Source: Clostridiaceae bacterium (GTDB taxonomy: Bacteria > Bacillota > Clostridia > Peptostreptococcales > Natronincolaceae). From it: a DNA stretch of 64,000 bases. Numbering within the stretch: position 1 is the first letter of the stretch; the number at the start of each line of letters is the position of its first letter. The DNA is taken from assembly GCA_020832135.1 (NCBI GenBank), contig JAFIFG010000057.1, forward strand, positions 30,146 through 94,145, read 5' to 3'. The notes under the pieces are model-generated. The model ran no database searches, was not told the DNA's origin, and saw only the letters and a program-made list of their open reading frames with translations. A program made the translations under genes and the position numbers. Positions 8,887 through 17,058 of the stretch are shown here, piece after piece.

Positions 8887-10052
8887 CTTATAGTTTTGAA
8901 GAATAATCTTATTACTTCAGCACCACCAATAGCTGTTCCTAGTACACTACCTAAGTTAGTTAAGGCAACAACAAGCAATATACGTGTCACTTTATTTTTC
9001 CAAAATCCTTTAACCGTAAATACATCTTCTGACAAATTCTCAAAATCCTGTACATTAGGACGCCTTATAAAAGCCTCCACTAAACCCGCCATCCATCCAG
9101 CACCGAAAAAAGGGTTTAAAGATGTTAAAGGTGCCAAGACAAATGCGGTTAAAATAGAAAGTGGGTGACCAAAGGCAGCCAAGGCTCCTAAGGCAGAGAG
9201 AGATCCATTCCAGATGATCCAGCTTAAAGTTGAATCAATAGCTGCCGACTGACTGAAATAAAAGGTGGAGCCTATTATACCTACTATTAATATAGGTATG
9301 ATCCAGGAAACTATTTTTCCATGATTAGATTTGGCAGGAACCTTTGATATAGCGCTTAAATCTTGAGAACGATGTATTTCTTTTAATACTCCAGGGATAT
9401 GGGCTGCTCCTAAAACAGCAACAACCTTTTGACCGGGAGCTTTTTTTATTTTGTGAGATAGGAACATGTCCCTTTCATCTACTAAAAAGGTTTTGAGTTT
9501 TGGAAAATGCTTGGTAAACTCATCTAGCATAGAAGTCAATGTATCTTTAGATTTTAAATTCTCTAGTTCCTCTTCTGTTATTTCTTCATCACTCAAAAAT
9601 CCAAATAATATATGGGTAAGAAGTTGGAGTTTACCCTTTAGACCTATACCATGCCAGATACGTAAGAAAGTTACTTGAATATTCCTATCTGCTAAAACTA
9701 TCTTAGCTTCTACCTCATTGGCAGATTTGATAGCTTGGATCATTTCTTGGCCAGGTTGAATATCAAACTGCTTTGCTATTCGTTTTTGAAAAGTAGATAT
9801 AATTAAATTAATTAATAGAAAAGTTGACTTTTTCTCCTTTATAATTTTAAATATATCCATCTTCTTCCACTTATTTTTATCCATAATAGTTTTATAACGC
9901 TGCTCGTCAAGTTCCACACAAACAGAATCAGGTCTTTCTTTTTCTATCACTTCTTGTACTTCCTTTGCACTTTCCTTCGAAACATGAGCAGTTCCTATTA
10001 GAATAATTTCTTTGTCTTCCAACTGAATTTTAGTTATATTTCCACTATCCAT
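8877..10052 (-). CDS. TraB/GumN (PrgY pheromone-shutdown) family membrane protein
   Basis: A 391-residue protein. Its first ~210 residues match the TraB/TIKI-like fold: IILIGTAHVSKESAKEV near the N-terminus, SVCVELDEQRY, and VVAVLGAAHIPGVLKEIH further on. These three blocks carry the conserved His and Glu residues thought to bind metal in this superfamily. The C-terminal ~140 residues contain about four hydrophobic segments. Relatives include enterococcal TraB (pheromone shutdown) and archaeal PrgY homologues; a peptidase role is proposed for the superfamily but not proven for this branch. The ATG at 10052 has AAGGAAGG seven bases upstream; the TTG at 10058 is less likely. A strong minus-strand promoter lies at 10095-10122. 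Confidence 0.85.
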   Translation of the reverse strand: MDSGNITKIQLEDKEIILIGTAHVSKESAKEVQEVIEKERPDSVCVELDEQRYKTIMDKNKWKKMDIFKIIKEKKSTFLLINLIISTFQKRIAKQFDIQPGQEMIQAIKSANEVEAKIVLADRNIQVTFLRIWHGIGLKGKLQLLTHILFGFLSDEEITEEELENLKSKDTLTSMLDEFTKHFPKLKTFLVDERDMFLSHKIKKAPGQKVVAVLGAAHIPGVLKEIHRSQDLSAISKVPAKSNHGKIVSWIIPILIVGIIGSTFYFSQSAAIDSTLSWIIWNGSLSALGALAAFGHPLSILTAFVLAPLTSLNPFFGAGWMAGLVEAFIRRPNVQDFENLSEDVFTVKGFWKNKVTRILLVVALTNLGSVLGTAIGGAEVIRLFFKTIRGA

Positions 10053-10094
10053 AAACAAACCTTCCTTATTTATATATTGTTGTACTATCTATAC

Positions 10095-10122
10095 ATTATA
10101 CTATATATAGCTATTGAGACAA
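10095..10122 (-). promoter_or_regulatory. Sigma-A promoter for the traB-like gene
   Basis: On the minus strand, -35 TTGTCT (10122-10117), a 16-base spacer and -10 TATAAT (10100-10095). It lies about 45 bases upstream of the start. Confidence 0.65.
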
Positions 10123-10297
10123 AGGAATATCTAGGGGCAATTATAAAATGGGACTTAATTCAAAAAAATAAGATAAAGATCAGCTGTTACTTAGTATTGT
10201 TATTCTATAGAATATTATTAAAGATCTCTTAATATATAACAATTAATATATATTTTATTTGCAGCATAAAATAGAATCATAAGCATTAGTATATAAG

Positions 10298-10325
10298 TTG
10301 TTTAATATTTTAGTTAGTGTATAAA
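10298..10325 (+). promoter_or_regulatory. Sigma-A promoter for the CAP-domain gene
   Basis: -35 TTGTTT (10298-10303), a 16-base spacer and -10 TATAAA (10320-10325). The predicted transcript start near 10332 leaves room for the ribosome site before the ATG at 10366 but not before the start at 10336. The rest of the 313-base divergent gap is plain AT-rich sequence. Confidence 0.6.
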
Positions 10326-10365
10326 TAGGATTTTTATGGAAATATTTATCTATAGGGTGATAAAG

Positions 10366-11361
10366 ATGAGAAGATGTAAATTATTATTAATAGCAATTTT
10401 ATGTTTTGTCCTTTATGGATTATTTACTGATCCTTCAAAAAGTGTAAATATAATAAAGGGTATTACTATGCAACAAATGAATACCCTTCAAGAACAAGAA
10501 CATATTCTTGACAATAAATTGGACCTTCTGAGCATAGCTATTGGAGATACTGAGGAAAAAGTAATAGAGGTATTGGGTGAACCTAATCGTAAGGACATGA
10601 GTAAATACGGATTTCAGTGGTATATTTACAATGAAGATTATGTCAAATATCTACAAGTAGGTATTAAAAAAGGGATGGTTGTGGGATTGTATACCAATTC
10701 AAGTGCATGGCAACTTGAAAATACCTTTATCATAGGGTTGACTCAAGATAAAACCCCGGAATTGTTCGGTACACCTCTTGAGTATATCAAGAAGGGGAAT
10801 ACCCTCTATTACTTAAACAATACAGAATATATAGATACTTATTTTTCAGGTACTTATTATATAACTATATTTTATGATATATACAACGAAAATAAAGTTA
10901 CTGCAATAAAATTAATAGAAAAGAATATAGAAGAAAACTTATTAGGTTTTTATGGGGAAGCAAGTGAAGTATTGGGTAAAAGTTTTGAAAGACAAATTTA
11001 CGACCTAGCTAATGCGGTAAGAGCAAGAGAAGGCAAACCGCCTTTTCAATGGGATGATAGAGCATCGTTAGTTGCAAGAGGTCACAGTGAAGATATGAAA
11101 AAACATCACTTTTTCAACCATGAAAATCTTCAGGGAGAAGGTCCTTCCCAAAGAATGGAGAAAGAAGGGATACCTTGGAGAAAAACAGGAGAAAATATAG
11201 CAGCTGGTCAAACTTCTGCCATATTTGCCCACGAAGCTTGGATGAATTCTAGTGGGCACCGTGAGAACATATTAGATGATTTCGCTAGATTAGGTGTAGG
11301 GGTTCACTTTGGAGGAGATTATGAAATTTATTACACACAGAAATTTTATACTCCTAGATAA
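10366..11361 (+). CDS. Secreted/anchored CAP-domain (SCP/PR1-like) protein
   Basis: A 331-residue extracytoplasmic protein. Residues 1-22 are a short hydrophobic signal or anchor (MRRCKLLLIAILCFVLYGLF). The middle (about 55-190) resembles the CAP-associated N-terminal domain of Firmicutes (IGDTEEKVIEVLGEPNRKD, two repeats of this type). The last ~125 residues are a CAP domain with its His/Glu set: ARGHSEDMKKHHFFNHEN, GENIAAG, HEAWMNSSGHRENIL and GVGVHFGGDYEIYYTQKF. The ATG at 10366 is chosen because GGGTGAT precedes it and the upstream ATG at 10336 lies almost at the transcript start. CAP proteins of this kind are often linked to spores or wall; the specific role is unknown. Confidence 0.88.
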   Translation: MRRCKLLLIAILCFVLYGLFTDPSKSVNIIKGITMQQMNTLQEQEHILDNKLDLLSIAIGDTEEKVIEVLGEPNRKDMSKYGFQWYIYNEDYVKYLQVGIKKGMVVGLYTNSSAWQLENTFIIGLTQDKTPELFGTPLEYIKKGNTLYYLNNTEYIDTYFSGTYYITIFYDIYNENKVTAIKLIEKNIEENLLGFYGEASEVLGKSFERQIYDLANAVRAREGKPPFQWDDRASLVARGHSEDMKKHHFFNHENLQGEGPSQRMEKEGIPWRKTGENIAAGQTSAIFAHEAWMNSSGHRENILDDFARLGVGVHFGGDYEIYYTQKFYTPR

Positions 11362-11366
11362 TTAGA

Positions 11367-11402
11367 AAAAAACAGAATTTCTTAAAAGGAATTCTGTTTT
11401 TC
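11367..11402 (+). terminator. Terminator after the CAP-domain gene
   Basis: AAAAACAGAATT (from 11368) pairs with AATTCTGTTTTT (to 11401), a near-perfect stem of about 12 bp ending in T residues. Confidence 0.8.
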
Positions 11403-11462
11403 TGTGTTGAATAGTATCTAGAGAGATAAAAAATTAACATAATAGAAATAAGGAGGCTACTT

Positions 11463-11960
11463 ATGAGGTATCAATACTGTCCTAAATGTGGTGGGAAATT
11501 AAGTGTAGAGGAAACTAAAGATATAAATCAACCTCAGTGTACCGAATGTAACTTTATCTTTTATCAAAATCCAGCTGTAGGTGTAGCTGCAATAGTGATT
11601 AAAGATAAAAAAGTATTGCTAGGAAAAAGAAAAGGTAGCTATGAAGGGCAATGGTGTATTCCCTGCGGGTATTTAGAGTGGGATGAAGATGTTTATGATG
11701 GAGTGGTAAGGGAGTTTTATGAAGAAACAGGGCTAAAGGTAAAAGTAAAAGAAGTATATTCAGTTCTTTCGAACTTTCATAATCCTAAGCAGCATACGGT
11801 AGGTATATGGTTTCTAGCTGATGTTATAGAAGGAGAACTTAAAGCATCAGATGATATAACGAAAGTCGATTACTTTTATTATGGAGATATACCAAAGATG
11901 GCTTTTCCAACGGATCATGTGGTGATAGAAAAATTAAAAGAAGAAGGGCTAATATTGTAG
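11463..11960 (+). CDS. Nudix hydrolase with N-terminal zinc ribbon
   Basis: A 165-residue pyrophosphohydrolase. The Nudix box is complete: G-x5-E-x7-REFYEETGL starting at GYLEWDE (about residue 73). The N-terminus has a zinc ribbon with CPKCGGKL (6-13) and CTECNF (27-32), the arrangement of the NudC/NADH pyrophosphatase group but without its long N-terminal domain. The substrate is likely a nucleotide diphosphate derivative such as ADP-ribose or NADH; the sequence does not settle which. AAGGAGG precedes the ATG. It has its own small unit between the CAP gene and the cobalamin riboswitch. Confidence 0.92.
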   Translation: MRYQYCPKCGGKLSVEETKDINQPQCTECNFIFYQNPAVGVAAIVIKDKKVLLGKRKGSYEGQWCIPCGYLEWDEDVYDGVVREFYEETGLKVKVKEVYSVLSNFHNPKQHTVGIWFLADVIEGELKASDDITKVDYFYYGDIPKMAFPTDHVVIEKLKEEGLIL

Positions 11961-12001
11961 AATGACATTGACTATAATTTAACGATACGTAGGATTAACT
12001 G

Positions 12002-12030
12002 TTGCCATTTTAATGATGTTTTGATATGAT
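12002..12030 (+). promoter_or_regulatory. Sigma-A promoter of the cobalamin operon
   Basis: -35 TTGCCA (12002-12007), a 17-base spacer and -10 TATGAT (12025-12030). The predicted start near 12037 is just upstream of the riboswitch. Confidence 0.65.
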
Positions 12031-12049
12031 GAAGATATAAAATAGAATT

Positions 12050-12240
12050 ATTGGAGTATTGGTGCTTGTTAAGCTTAATAGGGAAAGTGGTGAAAGTCCA
12101 CTACAGCCCCCGCTACTGTAAGTGAAGATGAAAGCAGTATATGCCACTAGAGATGTCTCTGGGAAGGTACTGTTAGTAAAATGAATCACAAGTCAGGAGA
12201 CCTACCAAAACTTACAAACATACCTTCGGTGGGAAGGGGT
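12050..12240 (+). promoter_or_regulatory. Cobalamin (B12) riboswitch
   Basis: The aptamer core is recognisable: a GGTGCTTGTT...AAGCTTAATAGGGAA entry helix, the GAAAGTCCACTACAGCCCCCGC region with CGCTACTGTAAG, and the invariant B12 box AGTCAGGAGACCTACC at 12191-12206. This class binds adenosylcobalamin and lowers expression of uptake and synthesis genes. The downstream terminator (12261-12291) contains ACCCCT, which can alternatively pair with AGGGGT at 12235-12240, giving a plausible antiterminator. It controls the cobU-to-cobD gene set that follows. Confidence 0.95.
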
Positions 12241-12260
12241 GTCTAATCAATTTTGATTTT

Positions 12261-12291
12261 AACCCCTACCTTAAGGTAGGGGTTTTATCTT
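12261..12291 (+). terminator. Terminator of the cobalamin riboswitch
   Basis: A perfect 10-bp stem AACCCCTACC / GGTAGGGGTT (12261-12270 with 12275-12284), TTAA loop, then a T-rich tail. It lies 64 bases before cobU and is the expected expression platform. Confidence 0.85.
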
Positions 12292-12354
12292 CGGTACATT
12301 GATAAGATTCCCTTTAAATCAAGTCTGATTTTATGATTATAGGAAGGTGTATAT

Positions 12355-12921
12355 ATGAAAAGTAAACAATCCTTGATATTAGTAACAGGTGGTGCTAGAA
12401 GCGGGAAAAGTAGTTTTGGAGAATCAATTTTGAAGGATAAAGAAGGAGATGTTTTGTATATTGCAACAGCTCAAGCTTTTGATGATGAAATGAAAGATAG
12501 AATAAGGAAACACAGAGAGGGTAGACATAGTAATTGGATTACTTTTGAAGGTTATAAAAACTTGAGTGAAAATATTCAATCTTACAAGAATAAAGTAGAG
12601 GCAATATTTTTAGATTGTGTTACGATTATGGTTACCAACTTAATGTTAGAGCATGATATGGATTGGGACAAAGCTAAGGCTGAAGAAATAAATGAATTAG
12701 AAGCTTTGATTTTTTTAGAGGTTTCAAAGCTTATAACAGAAGTAAGAACTTTAAATATACCTGTAGTATTAATTACTAACGAAGTAGGTTTGGGGATTGT
12801 GCCGGGAAATAAAATGGCTAGAGCCTTTAGAGATATTGCTGGAAGAGTTAATCAGTATATTGGTAGAGAAGCTGATGAGGTTTATTTTGTAGTGTGTGGA
12901 ATTCCAAATAGGATAAAATAA
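12355..12921 (+). CDS. cobU: Adenosylcobinamide kinase / adenosylcobinamide-phosphate guanylyltransferase
   Basis: Bifunctional enzyme that phosphorylates adenosylcobinamide and then attaches GMP from GTP, preparing the corrinoid for addition of the lower ligand. 188 residues. The P-loop is VTGGARSGKSSFGE (about 9-22). The conserved TNEVGLGIVPGNKMARAFRD block near the C-terminus confirms CobU rather than archaeal CobY. First gene of the riboswitch-controlled operon; AGGAAGGTG precedes the ATG. Confidence 0.95.
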   Translation: MKSKQSLILVTGGARSGKSSFGESILKDKEGDVLYIATAQAFDDEMKDRIRKHREGRHSNWITFEGYKNLSENIQSYKNKVEAIFLDCVTIMVTNLMLEHDMDWDKAKAEEINELEALIFLEVSKLITEVRTLNIPVVLITNEVGLGIVPGNKMARAFRDIAGRVNQYIGREADEVYFVVCGIPNRIK

Positions 12922-12940
12922 TAAAATGAGGGGTGGAATC

Positions 12941-13483
12941 ATGGAAAAAAAGCTAAGTGAAGGATTAATACATATTTATACTGGTGATGGAAAGGGCAAA
13001 ACTACTGCTGCCTTAGGACAAGGAACTAGAACTGCTGGCGGTGGATACAAGGTTTTGATGGTACAATTTCTAAAGGGAGATGATACTGGAGAACTATATA
13101 GTATAAAAAAAATGTATCCTAACTTTGAAGTAATGCGATTCGCAGCCATGAACAAATTTTACTTTCAATTAGACCAAGAAGAAAAGTTAGAGGTTGAAGC
13201 TAGTGTGAAGGAAGGAATAGAAACAATTCAAAACCTTTTAAAGAATGAAGTCTATGATTTGATTATTATGGATGAGATTATGGCGGTTTTATCTAATAAT
13301 ATAATAGATATAGAAGCAGTTATACAATTGATTAAAAACAAACCCCATCATATTGAAATGATTTTAACTGGAAGAAATGCTCCGTCTGAATTAGTGGATA
13401 TAGCTGATTATGTAACAGAAATGAAAATGATAAAACATCCCTTCCAAAAAGGTATTTATGCTAGAAAAGGAATAGAAAGTTAA
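12941..13483 (+). CDS. cobO: Cob(I)alamin/cob(I)yrinic acid a,c-diamide adenosyltransferase (CobA/BtuR type)
   Basis: Transfers the 5'-deoxyadenosyl group of ATP to reduced corrinoid. 180 residues. P-loop YTGDGKGKTTAALGQGTRTAGGG-type start (about residues 15-30), then LMVQFLKGD and IIMDEIMAVL, all typical of the CobA/CobO/BtuR family rather than PduO or EutT. The ATG at 12941 has GAGGGGTGG just upstream; the ATG at 12926 lies inside or before this ribosome site and is rejected. Its stop TAA overlaps the next start by one base, so translation is coupled to cobS. Confidence 0.94.
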   Translation: MEKKLSEGLIHIYTGDGKGKTTAALGQGTRTAGGGYKVLMVQFLKGDDTGELYSIKKMYPNFEVMRFAAMNKFYFQLDQEEKLEVEASVKEGIETIQNLLKNEVYDLIIMDEIMAVLSNNIIDIEAVIQLIKNKPHHIEMILTGRNAPSELVDIADYVTEMKMIKHPFQKGIYARKGIES

Positions 13484-14223
13484 TGCGAAGATTTGTACTT
13501 ATATTGCAATTCTTAACTAGAATTACTATAGCAAAAAATCTTCCATATGATAAAGAGTTTAAGAAGGGGATTGTTTATTTTCCGTTAGTAGGATTAGTAA
13601 TAGGTCTAATATTAGCAGGTGCCTATAGGTTATTTGCACTTTTGTTTCTTAATAATATAGTAGGGATACTGCTCCTAGCTCTGTATGTTTTTTTAACTGG
13701 AGGATTACATCTTGATGGTTTAGGTGATACCTTTGATGGCGTTTATAGCAATCAAAATAAAGAAAGAGTTTTAGAAATTATGAAGGATAGTCGCCTTGGA
13801 ACCAATGGGGTCTTAATTATATTCTTTTCCTTAATGGTTAAGACTTTCGGGATTATGACTATTCTAGATCACAATATGATCACAGGCCTAATATTGATAC
13901 CTGTATTTGGAAGATTAGCTCTTGTATATGGCTCCTATAAAGCAAAGTATGCTAGAGAGGAAGGCTTAGGGCATATTTTTATTGGTAAAATAACCTCTCA
14001 AGAAGTATTTTATACCACGCTTATAACAGGAGTTATTACTTTGATCCACAAGGAGAGCCTGGTTTTTATAGGAATTACAGTAGCTTTTTCTTATTTATAT
14101 AAAAGGCATATTGAGAAATCCATAGACGGCATGACTGGCGATACATTGGGGGCACTATGTGAGCTCACTGAAGTAATGTATATTTTATATTTACTGGCTA
14201 TAGTAAATATAAGTTTGTTCTAA
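13483..14223 (+). CDS. cobS: Adenosylcobinamide-GDP ribazoletransferase (cobalamin synthase)
   Basis: Integral membrane enzyme that joins adenosylcobinamide-GDP to alpha-ribazole (phosphate). 246 residues with about six hydrophobic segments. The signature GGLHLDGLGDTFDGV (about 77-91) carries the acidic metal-binding residues, and KDSRLGTNGV follows. The start ATG overlaps the cobO stop. A second acidic motif, SIDGMTGDTLGA, near the C-terminus is also typical. Confidence 0.94.
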   Translation: MRRFVLILQFLTRITIAKNLPYDKEFKKGIVYFPLVGLVIGLILAGAYRLFALLFLNNIVGILLLALYVFLTGGLHLDGLGDTFDGVYSNQNKERVLEIMKDSRLGTNGVLIIFFSLMVKTFGIMTILDHNMITGLILIPVFGRLALVYGSYKAKYAREEGLGHIFIGKITSQEVFYTTLITGVITLIHKESLVFIGITVAFSYLYKRHIEKSIDGMTGDTLGALCELTEVMYILYLLAIVNISLF

Positions 14224-14341
14224 GACTGGTTTATGAAGATCATAAGTAAGAGTGTACAAGTCTAGTTAATATTATATCTTATCTTTAAAAATTAAATTAC
14301 AATTAGATAGAGCTAACTAGTTGTAATATAGGGGTGAAGCG

Positions 14342-14944
14342 ATGGCAAAGCTTTATTTAGTAAGACATGGTGAGACAGAGGAAAATAGGAATAGTAGATT
14401 TTGTGGATGGACAGATGCTCCCTTAAATGAATTAGGGCGATTACAAGCTCAGAAAGTAGCAGCTGCTTTAAAGGATGTGGAACTGGATGCCATATACACC
14501 AGCAACTTAAAAAGGGCAAAGGAGACAGCTTCTTATATTAAAGAATATAACGAATGCATTATATATGAAGTAGAGCAGCTAAAGGAGTTGAATTTTGGTA
14601 AGGTTGAAGGACTAACCATAGAGGAAATCAAACAAAATCATCCAGACATCTATAGTGGGTTAGAAAACGATTATATAAAGGTTAAGTTTCCTAGTGGGGA
14701 AAGTTTAGAAGAGATGCATCATAGGGTAGTGATGGCTGTAGATAAAATTCTACAGGATCATCAGGACGAAAACATCCTATTGGTGGCACATTCAGGAGTA
14801 ATCAGAAGTATCATTGCACATCTACTTACAGGAGATATAACGTATCATTGGAATTTTAAAGTGGAGCATTGTAGCATATCCACTATAGAATATCATGAAA
14901 ATTTTTCTGTGTTAACAAAGCTTAATGATATGTGTCATTTTTAA
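14342..14944 (+). CDS. cobC: Histidine phosphatase, probable alpha-ribazole phosphatase
   Basis: A 200-residue phosphoglycerate-mutase-superfamily phosphatase. The phosphohistidine motif LVRHGETEENRNSRFCGW is at the N-terminus, and the second catalytic His is in LLVAHSGVIRSI. CobC removes the phosphate from alpha-ribazole-5'-phosphate or from the cobalamin phosphate product. The assignment to CobC rather than a general phosphatase rests on its place between cobS and the corrinoid transporter genes. The 118-base gap upstream holds an imperfect small hairpin (14297-14326) but no obvious promoter. GGGGTGA precedes the ATG. Confidence 0.85.
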   Translation: MAKLYLVRHGETEENRNSRFCGWTDAPLNELGRLQAQKVAAALKDVELDAIYTSNLKRAKETASYIKEYNECIIYEVEQLKELNFGKVEGLTIEEIKQNHPDIYSGLENDYIKVKFPSGESLEEMHHRVVMAVDKILQDHQDENILLVAHSGVIRSIIAHLLTGDITYHWNFKVEHCSISTIEYHENFSVLTKLNDMCHF

Positions 14945-14971
14945 AATATAAATCTGGGGAGGCAACAAGGG

Positions 14972-15946
14972 ATGAAGACAAAATTTAAGTTATCTATTAT
15001 TTTTATCTTATTAATAACCTTAGTAATTACTGGATGTACCAAACAAGAAACTGTAGTGCAGGAGACAGAAGGTCATAAAGAAGTTGAAGGTGAATTATTT
15101 CCTAGGGAATATACTGATGGATTTGGTAACACTATAGCAATTAAAGAAGAAATTACAAGAATTATCTCCGTAGTTCCAAGTCATACAGAAATATTATTTG
15201 CATTAGGTCTAGAGGATAAAGTAGTGGCAGTATCCGACTATTGCGATTACCCTGTGGAGGCATTGGATAAGGAAAAAATTGGAGGATACCAAACTTTAAA
15301 TATAGAAAGAATCATTGAGTTAGATCCTGATATTTTATTTATTTATGGTGGAGGAGACGATGAGGCTATACAACAATTAGAAGCAGTGGGCATTACTATA
15401 GCCAAATATGAGCCAGAATCTATACAAGAAATATTAGATACCATAGCATCTATTGCTGTAATAACAAATACTGAGGAAAAGGGACAAGAGCTTATTAAAG
15501 CTATGGAGGAAAAAAGAGATAGCATTATAGAGAAAGTAAAAGATCAAGAGAATGTTAGAGTGTTTTATGAAATTTGGCATGAACCTCTTATGTCGGCTGG
15601 TGAAGGTTCCTTTATTAATGAACTTATAACTTTAGTAGGTGGAGAAAATGTTGCTAAGGAAGCAGAGGGTGCTTATCCAATATTTAGTGTAGAGGCACTA
15701 GTGGAAAATGATCCTGAAGTTTATTTGAAGCCCTCAGAATATGGCGGCAAAATTGCAGCGATGACAGAAGAGAAAAAGAATATGGTTATTGATGAAATTA
15801 AAAATAGACCTGGTTTCACACAAATCACCGCTGTGAAAAACGATAATATTCATTTGTTGGATCCAAATATTATTTCAAGACCTGGTATAAGGATCGTAGA
15901 GGCTTTAGAGTTAGTAGCTGAAGCCATTCATCCTGAAGTATTTTAA
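14972..15946 (+). CDS. btuF: Corrinoid ABC transporter substrate-binding lipoprotein
   Basis: A 324-residue extracytoplasmic binding protein of the FecB/BtuF fold. The signal peptide ends in the lipobox LVITGC (Cys about 22). The core has RIISVVPSHTEILFALGL, VVAVSDYCDYP and LDPDILFIYGGGDDE, all characteristic of BtuF-like corrinoid binders. It is followed by btuC and btuD inside a B12-riboswitch operon, so corrinoid rather than siderophore is the likely ligand. GGGGAGG precedes the ATG. Confidence 0.9.
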   Translation: MKTKFKLSIIFILLITLVITGCTKQETVVQETEGHKEVEGELFPREYTDGFGNTIAIKEEITRIISVVPSHTEILFALGLEDKVVAVSDYCDYPVEALDKEKIGGYQTLNIERIIELDPDILFIYGGGDDEAIQQLEAVGITIAKYEPESIQEILDTIASIAVITNTEEKGQELIKAMEEKRDSIIEKVKDQENVRVFYEIWHEPLMSAGEGSFINELITLVGGENVAKEAEGAYPIFSVEALVENDPEVYLKPSEYGGKIAAMTEEKKNMVIDEIKNRPGFTQITAVKNDNIHLLDPNIISRPGIRIVEALELVAEAIHPEVF

Positions 15947-15949
15947 TCT

Positions 15950-15972
15950 ATTCCCGCCCTTAAGGCGGGAAT
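15950..15972 (+). terminator. Hairpin between btuF and btuC without a T tract
   Basis: A perfect 9-bp GC-rich stem ATTCCCGCC / GGCGGGAAT with a CTTAA loop lies 4 bases after the btuF stop and ends 18 bases before btuC. No run of T follows, so it may stabilise the upstream mRNA or partially terminate rather than act as a full terminator. Confidence 0.5.
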
Positions 15973-15990
15973 CAATTTATGGAGGCAAAA

Positions 15991-17043
15991 ATGACCAACA
16001 AACCCCAAAATGGTAAAATCTTTATTGTATTGATAGTTGCTTTATTAACTACAATGGTTGTATCAGCAACAGTAGGAGCTGCAGATATTACAGTGGTAAG
16101 TAGTTTAAAGATTTTCTTATCCCATATATTATCCTATACACCAATTTTAGGAATCCAAATAGATCTAACGGATATTCCTAGTTCTCATATAGCCATTGTT
16201 TCTAATATACGATTACCTAGAATCTTACTTTCTTTTTTAGTAGGTTATGCTTTATCAGTAGTAGGGGTTGCATTTCAAGGTATGCTAAAAAATCCAATGG
16301 CTGACCCCTTTATTATAGGTACCTCTTCGGGAGCTGCCCTAGGAGCGGCTATAGCTATTATGCTTAAATTAAATACAGCCTTTCTAGGTATTGGCTTTGT
16401 TTCTATATTTGCATTCTGTGGAGCATTACTATCCACTTTTATAGTATATAATTTGGCAAGGTCTAAGGCTAAGGTTCCAGTTACTACATTACTCTTGGCA
16501 GGTGTAGCCATTGGACAGTTCTTTACAGCCATCATGTCCTTTATTATGATTATTTCATCAAAGGATGTAACCAGTATTGTGTTTTGGACAATGGGGAGTT
16601 TTTCATCAAGGGGATGGAATCATGTATGGATAGCTTTTTTTCCTATTCTCATAGGTAGTATTGTTTTATTTTTCTTTTCTAAAGATATTAATTTAATGTT
16701 ATTAGGGGAGGATACAGCAGAAAATATGGGTGTGGAGGTAGAAAGAACAAAAAAAATTATACTAATAACTAGTGCTTTGATGACAGCAGTTGCTGTCTCG
16801 GTTAGTGGTATTATAGGTTTTGTAGGGTTAATTATACCCCACATAGCAAGAATGATTGTAAGTCCAGATAATAGAATATTAATGCCCGCCAGTGGATTGA
16901 TAGGAGGGATTTTTCTTGTTGTAGTAGATACCTTTGCTAGGACAATAATTGCTCCTACAGAGGTTCCAGTAGGTATTATAACAGCTTTATCGGGAGGTCC
17001 ATTTTTTATTTACCTTTTAAGAAGAAGTAAAAAAATGATATAA
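15991..17043 (+). CDS. btuC: Corrinoid ABC transporter permease
   Basis: A 350-residue FecCD-family permease with about ten membrane helices. Recognisable blocks are NIRLPRILLSFLVGYALSVVG, GMLKNPMADPFIIGTSSGA and GIIGFVGLIIPHIARMIV, the last including the loop that contacts the ATPase. The ATG at 15991 is chosen because GGAGG at 15981-15985 gives a 5-base spacing; the ATG at 15979 overlaps this ribosome site. It works with BtuF and BtuD. Confidence 0.93.
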   Translation: MTNKPQNGKIFIVLIVALLTTMVVSATVGAADITVVSSLKIFLSHILSYTPILGIQIDLTDIPSSHIAIVSNIRLPRILLSFLVGYALSVVGVAFQGMLKNPMADPFIIGTSSGAALGAAIAIMLKLNTAFLGIGFVSIFAFCGALLSTFIVYNLARSKAKVPVTTLLLAGVAIGQFFTAIMSFIMIISSKDVTSIVFWTMGSFSSRGWNHVWIAFFPILIGSIVLFFFSKDINLMLLGEDTAENMGVEVERTKKIILITSALMTAVAVSVSGIIGFVGLIIPHIARMIVSPDNRILMPASGLIGGIFLVVVDTFARTIIAPTEVPVGIITALSGGPFFIYLLRRSKKMI

Positions 17044-17058
17044 GATTAGGTGATTAGG

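Noticed and set aside
8896..9168. 90-residue plus-strand frame opposite the traB-like gene
   Set aside because: It is antisense to the membrane region of a recognisable protein and lacks a ribosome site.
10336..10365. Upstream ATG for the CAP-domain gene
   Set aside because: It is almost at the predicted transcript start and has no ribosome site; the next ATG has one and begins a clean signal peptide.
12926..12940. Earlier ATG for cobO
   Set aside because: It overlaps the ribosome site that serves the ATG at 12941.
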